Of a stretch of DNA of 33,702 bases, positions 31,715 through 33,702 are shown piece after piece. Under the pieces are notes generated by a model. That model had not been told where the DNA came from. It was given only the letters and a program-made list of their open reading frames with translations, and did not search any database. Source of the DNA: Acidobacteriota bacterium (GTDB taxonomy: Bacteria > Acidobacteriota > UBA6911); contig QHZE01000096.1 in the NCBI GenBank assembly GCA_003225335.1, positions 1 to 33,702 on the forward strand. The letters are read 5' to 3'. The position numbers and the translations under genes were made by a program. Position 1 is the first letter of the stretch. The number at the start of each line of letters is the position of its first letter.

Positions 31715-33054
31715 TCATTACGAAGAAGGCTCTACCGCGGCGAACGTTTTTGCGGGGCATGGGCGCGTCCCTTGCGCTGCCGTTGCTGGATGCCATGGTT
31801 CCGGCCATGACCGCCCTGGCCGCCACGACGGCCAATCCGGTGCGCCGCCTGGGTTTTGTGTACGTACCGATGGGAGCCCATATCCCTCAGTGGACTCCTC
31901 CAGGCTCGGGGCGCCTCACCGAACTTTCGCCGACACTCCTCTCCCTGGCGCCGTTTGTGGATCAGCTCACCGTGATCACCAATCTGGAGCTGAAGAACGC
32001 CTATCCCGGCACGCATGCAACCTCCAACGCCGCCTTCCTGAGTGCCGCCAGGGCGAAGTGGACCGAAAGCACCGACTACTACCTGGGCACCACGGTCGAT
32101 CAAGTCGCCGCCAGGCAGATCGGCGGGGAGACTCCTCTGCCGTCGCTCGAGCTCGCGATGGATTTGCTCACCACGGTCGGCCAGTGTGACAATGGTTATG
32201 CGTGTGTCTACCAGAACAATCTCTCCTGGTCGTCACCGACGACGCCGCTTCCGGCAGAGGCTCACCCGCGCGTTGTGTTCGAGCGCCTTTTCGGCGATGG
32301 GGGGAGTGCGGCGGACCGGCTCACGGAGCTGCGGAAGAGATCGAGCCTTCTCGATTGGGTCAGGGAGGATATCTCCCGCCTTCAGAACAGGCTCGGCCCG
32401 GGCGACCGTACCAAGGTCGGTCAGTATCTGGATACCGTTCGAGAGGTGGAGCGACGCATTCAGAAGGCCGAGGCCCAGACGGCCGATTCCCCGCTGCCGG
32501 ATCTGGATCGCCCGGTTGGCGTACCGGCTGCTTACGCAGATCACGCGCGGCTGATGTTCGACTTGCAGGTGCTGGCTCTCCAGGGCGACGTCACAAGGGT
32601 GATTACGTTTCAACTGGCTCGCGAAACAAGCACGCGAACCTATCCCGAGATCGGCGTTTCCGATCCGCACCACCCGCTGACGCACAATGGCGGCAATCCG
32701 GAAATGCTCGCGAAGGTGGCCAAGATCAATGCGTTCCATGTGTCGCTGTTCGCCTATTTCCTGGACAAGCTGAAGGCCACGCCGGATGGCAACGGTTCCC
32801 TGCTGGACCATTCGGCCTACCTGTATGGCAGCGGCATGAGCAATGCCGACAAGCATGACCACGTAAACTTGCCGATTCTTGTCGCCGGCGGCGGAGCAGG
32901 CAGGATCAAGGGAGGGCGTCACATCAAGTATTCGGAACCTACGCCGCTGGCCAATCTTCACCTGACGCTGCTCGATATGGCAGGGGTGCATCTCGACGCT
33001 TTCGCAGACAGCCAAGGCAAGGTCAAGGAGCTGCTCGAGCCGCTTTCTCTGTAG
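31711..33054 (+). CDS. DUF1552 family Tat-exported protein
   Basis: A 447-residue protein with an N-terminal twin-arginine signal (Arg10-Arg11 in LPRRTFLRGMGASLALPLL). The body fits DUF1552: GFVYVPMGAHIPQW, a THATSNAAFLS segment, a conserved DQVAARQIG, and near the C-terminus YLYGSGMSNADKHDHVNLP and VLVAGGGAGR-like ILVAGGGAGR. The domain resembles the alkaline phosphatase/sulfatase-like DUF1501 group in style, but a catalytic role is not known. It overlaps the DUF1592 stop by 4 bases (ATGA), which gives translational coupling; the pair most likely works together outside the cytoplasm. A hairpin with a short T-run follows 20 bases after the stop. Confidence 0.92.
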   Translation: MIITKKALPRRTFLRGMGASLALPLLDAMVPAMTALAATTANPVRRLGFVYVPMGAHIPQWTPPGSGRLTELSPTLLSLAPFVDQLTVITNLELKNAYPGTHATSNAAFLSAARAKWTESTDYYLGTTVDQVAARQIGGETPLPSLELAMDLLTTVGQCDNGYACVYQNNLSWSSPTTPLPAEAHPRVVFERLFGDGGSAADRLTELRKRSSLLDWVREDISRLQNRLGPGDRTKVGQYLDTVREVERRIQKAEAQTADSPLPDLDRPVGVPAAYADHARLMFDLQVLALQGDVTRVITFQLARETSTRTYPEIGVSDPHHPLTHNGGNPEMLAKVAKINAFHVSLFAYFLDKLKATPDGNGSLLDHSAYLYGSGMSNADKHDHVNLPILVAGGGAGRIKGGRHIKYSEPTPLANLHLTLLDMAGVHLDAFADSQGKVKELLEPLSL

Positions 33055-33074
33055 GACCAACGTCTATGAAGCCA

Positions 33075-33103
33075 AAAATCCTTTGCCGGCTGGAAAGGAT
33101 TTT
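33075..33103 (+). terminator. Possible intrinsic terminator after the DUF1592-DUF1552 operon
   Basis: AAAATCCTTT and AAAGGATTTT form a perfect 10-bp stem with a 9-nt loop, 20 bases after the DUF1552 stop. The stem is AT-rich and its own T4 acts as the only T-run, so efficiency is uncertain. Confidence 0.45.
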
Positions 33104-33114
33104 CCCCCGAGTTC

Positions 33115-33190
33115 TCCTGGGAGAGCACGCATCTTGCGTGCTCTGTGAGTCGCGAAACCGTGAGCGCGCTGGAAGCGTGCGCTCCCAGGA
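33115..33190. repeat. Nested palindrome, GAGCACGC family
   Basis: Outer arms TCCTGGGAGAGCACGC (33115-33130) and GCGTGCGCTCCCAGGA (33175-33190) match at 15 of 16 positions. Inside lies a perfect 9-bp hairpin (AGAGCACGC and GCGTGCTCT, 5-nt loop, 33122-33144). Confidence 0.7.
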
Positions 33191-33263
33191 AGCGTCCTCA
33201 CCCCTCTGCTTCTCCTGTGGTGAATTTTTCTTGGTTGCGGCTATGCTGCGCTGTGTAAATCTT

Positions 33264-33371
33264 CTCATACCGCCCGGTCATTCACGGGCGAGACGCCCGT
33301 GCCACGATAGCTTCGCGGCATGGCCGTCCCGGCCATGGCGCAAAACTTGACCGATTTGTCAACTTTGTGTC
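33264..33371 (-). repeat. Multi-hairpin dispersed repeat, copy 2
   Basis: The inverted counterpart of 26821-26927. It carries the same CTCATACCGCCC end, the CACGGGCG/CGCCCGTG hairpin, the GGCCATGG word and the GACCGATTTG word. It ends 15 bases before the 273-bp inverted-repeat element. Confidence 0.75.
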
Positions 33372-33386
33372 GAGCAGGTGGACTTA

Positions 33387-33659
33387 GGGCCCGTCAGGAA
33401 ATAAGGTGTGCATTTTGGCGCGAGCGCCGGGCGGGCAGATGCAAGGCGCCGCGACGCAGGCGATGTGGTGAACATCGTCGAGGAGCGGCAACGCCGCAGA
33501 TGCCCGCCCGCCGCCGCGCCCCTCCGGGCTGCGGCCCGCAGGCCCGCTGGCTGTGTTGCTCGCTCCTTACATACCGCAGCGGGTATGCTCGTCGCTCGCG
33601 CCTTGCCAGCGGGCCTGGGGGCCAGCAGCAAAATGTACACCTTATTTCCTGACGGGCCC
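33387..33659. mobile_element. 273-bp MITE-like element with 31-bp terminal inverted repeats
   Basis: Both ends begin GGGCCCGTCAGGAAATAAGG when read inward; the inverted repeats match at 30 of 31 positions. TTA flanks the element on both sides (33384-33386 and 33660-33662), a possible 3-bp target duplication. The interior is GC-rich, palindromic in parts (CATACCGCAGCGGGTATG) and has no plausible gene. The last 40 bases of the window beyond it carry a CCTCGGTGTTTTCGG-like repeat fragment. Confidence 0.75.
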
Positions 33660-33702
33660 TTAGTTGTCCGCCTCGGTGTTTTCGGAACAGAGACGCGGAG
33701 AC

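Noticed and set aside
33320-33652. Short open frames in the 273-bp element
   Set aside because: They are made of inverted-repeat sequence and have no start signals or similarity to known families.

Overview
The window reads as chromosomal DNA of an environmental, GC-rich bacterium, most likely an Acidobacteriota member or a close relative. The main grounds are the Oar-like TonB-dependent receptor with an N-terminal carboxypeptidase-regulatory domain, the DUF1592/DUF1552 gene pair (typical of Acidobacteriota, Planctomycetota and Verrucomicrobiota), the large TPR proteins and the repeat-rich intergenic spaces. This is inferred from gene content; no rRNA or tRNA gene was seen.

Region 1 (1-9575, all minus strand) is an alpha-glucan locus. 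It holds a full-length plant-type alpha-glucan, water dikinase (GWD, with two CBM45-like modules), a stand-alone GT5 glycogen/starch synthase that resembles the plant SSIII/SSIV clade, a fusion of a GH57 branching enzyme to a second GT5 synthase, and a DUF4912 protein. Together they could elongate, branch and phosphorylate a storage polyglucan. A plant-type GWD inside a bacterial glucan synthesis cluster is the most striking observation in the window.

Region 2 (9576-13136) holds a REC-SpoIIE phosphatase (minus strand), a repeat-rich gap, and an SDR oxidoreductase overlapping a DinB-like protein by 4 bases. Region 3 (13566-19629) holds the TonB-dependent receptor and a secreted TPR protein that is split by a 7-bp tandem duplication. 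Region 4 (19809-26712) holds a pyridoxamine-phosphate-oxidase-like flavoprotein, a TetR regulator, a decayed ribbon-helix-helix antitoxin remnant, and a protein of about 1,690 residues with a C39-like protease domain embedded in TPR repeats. Region 5 (27429-33054) holds an amidohydrolase and, divergently, a DUF1592-type cytochrome c / DUF1552 Tat protein operon.

Nearly every gap holds dispersed palindromic repeats. Around ten different word families share one architecture: a short unit of 7-10 bp repeated imperfectly about three times, then an inverted copy. There are also two copies of a ~205-bp element with 23-bp inverted arms, two copies of a ~107-bp multi-hairpin element, and a 273-bp element with 31-bp terminal inverted repeats and a possible 3-bp target duplication. 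No transposase gene was recognised, so these look non-autonomous.
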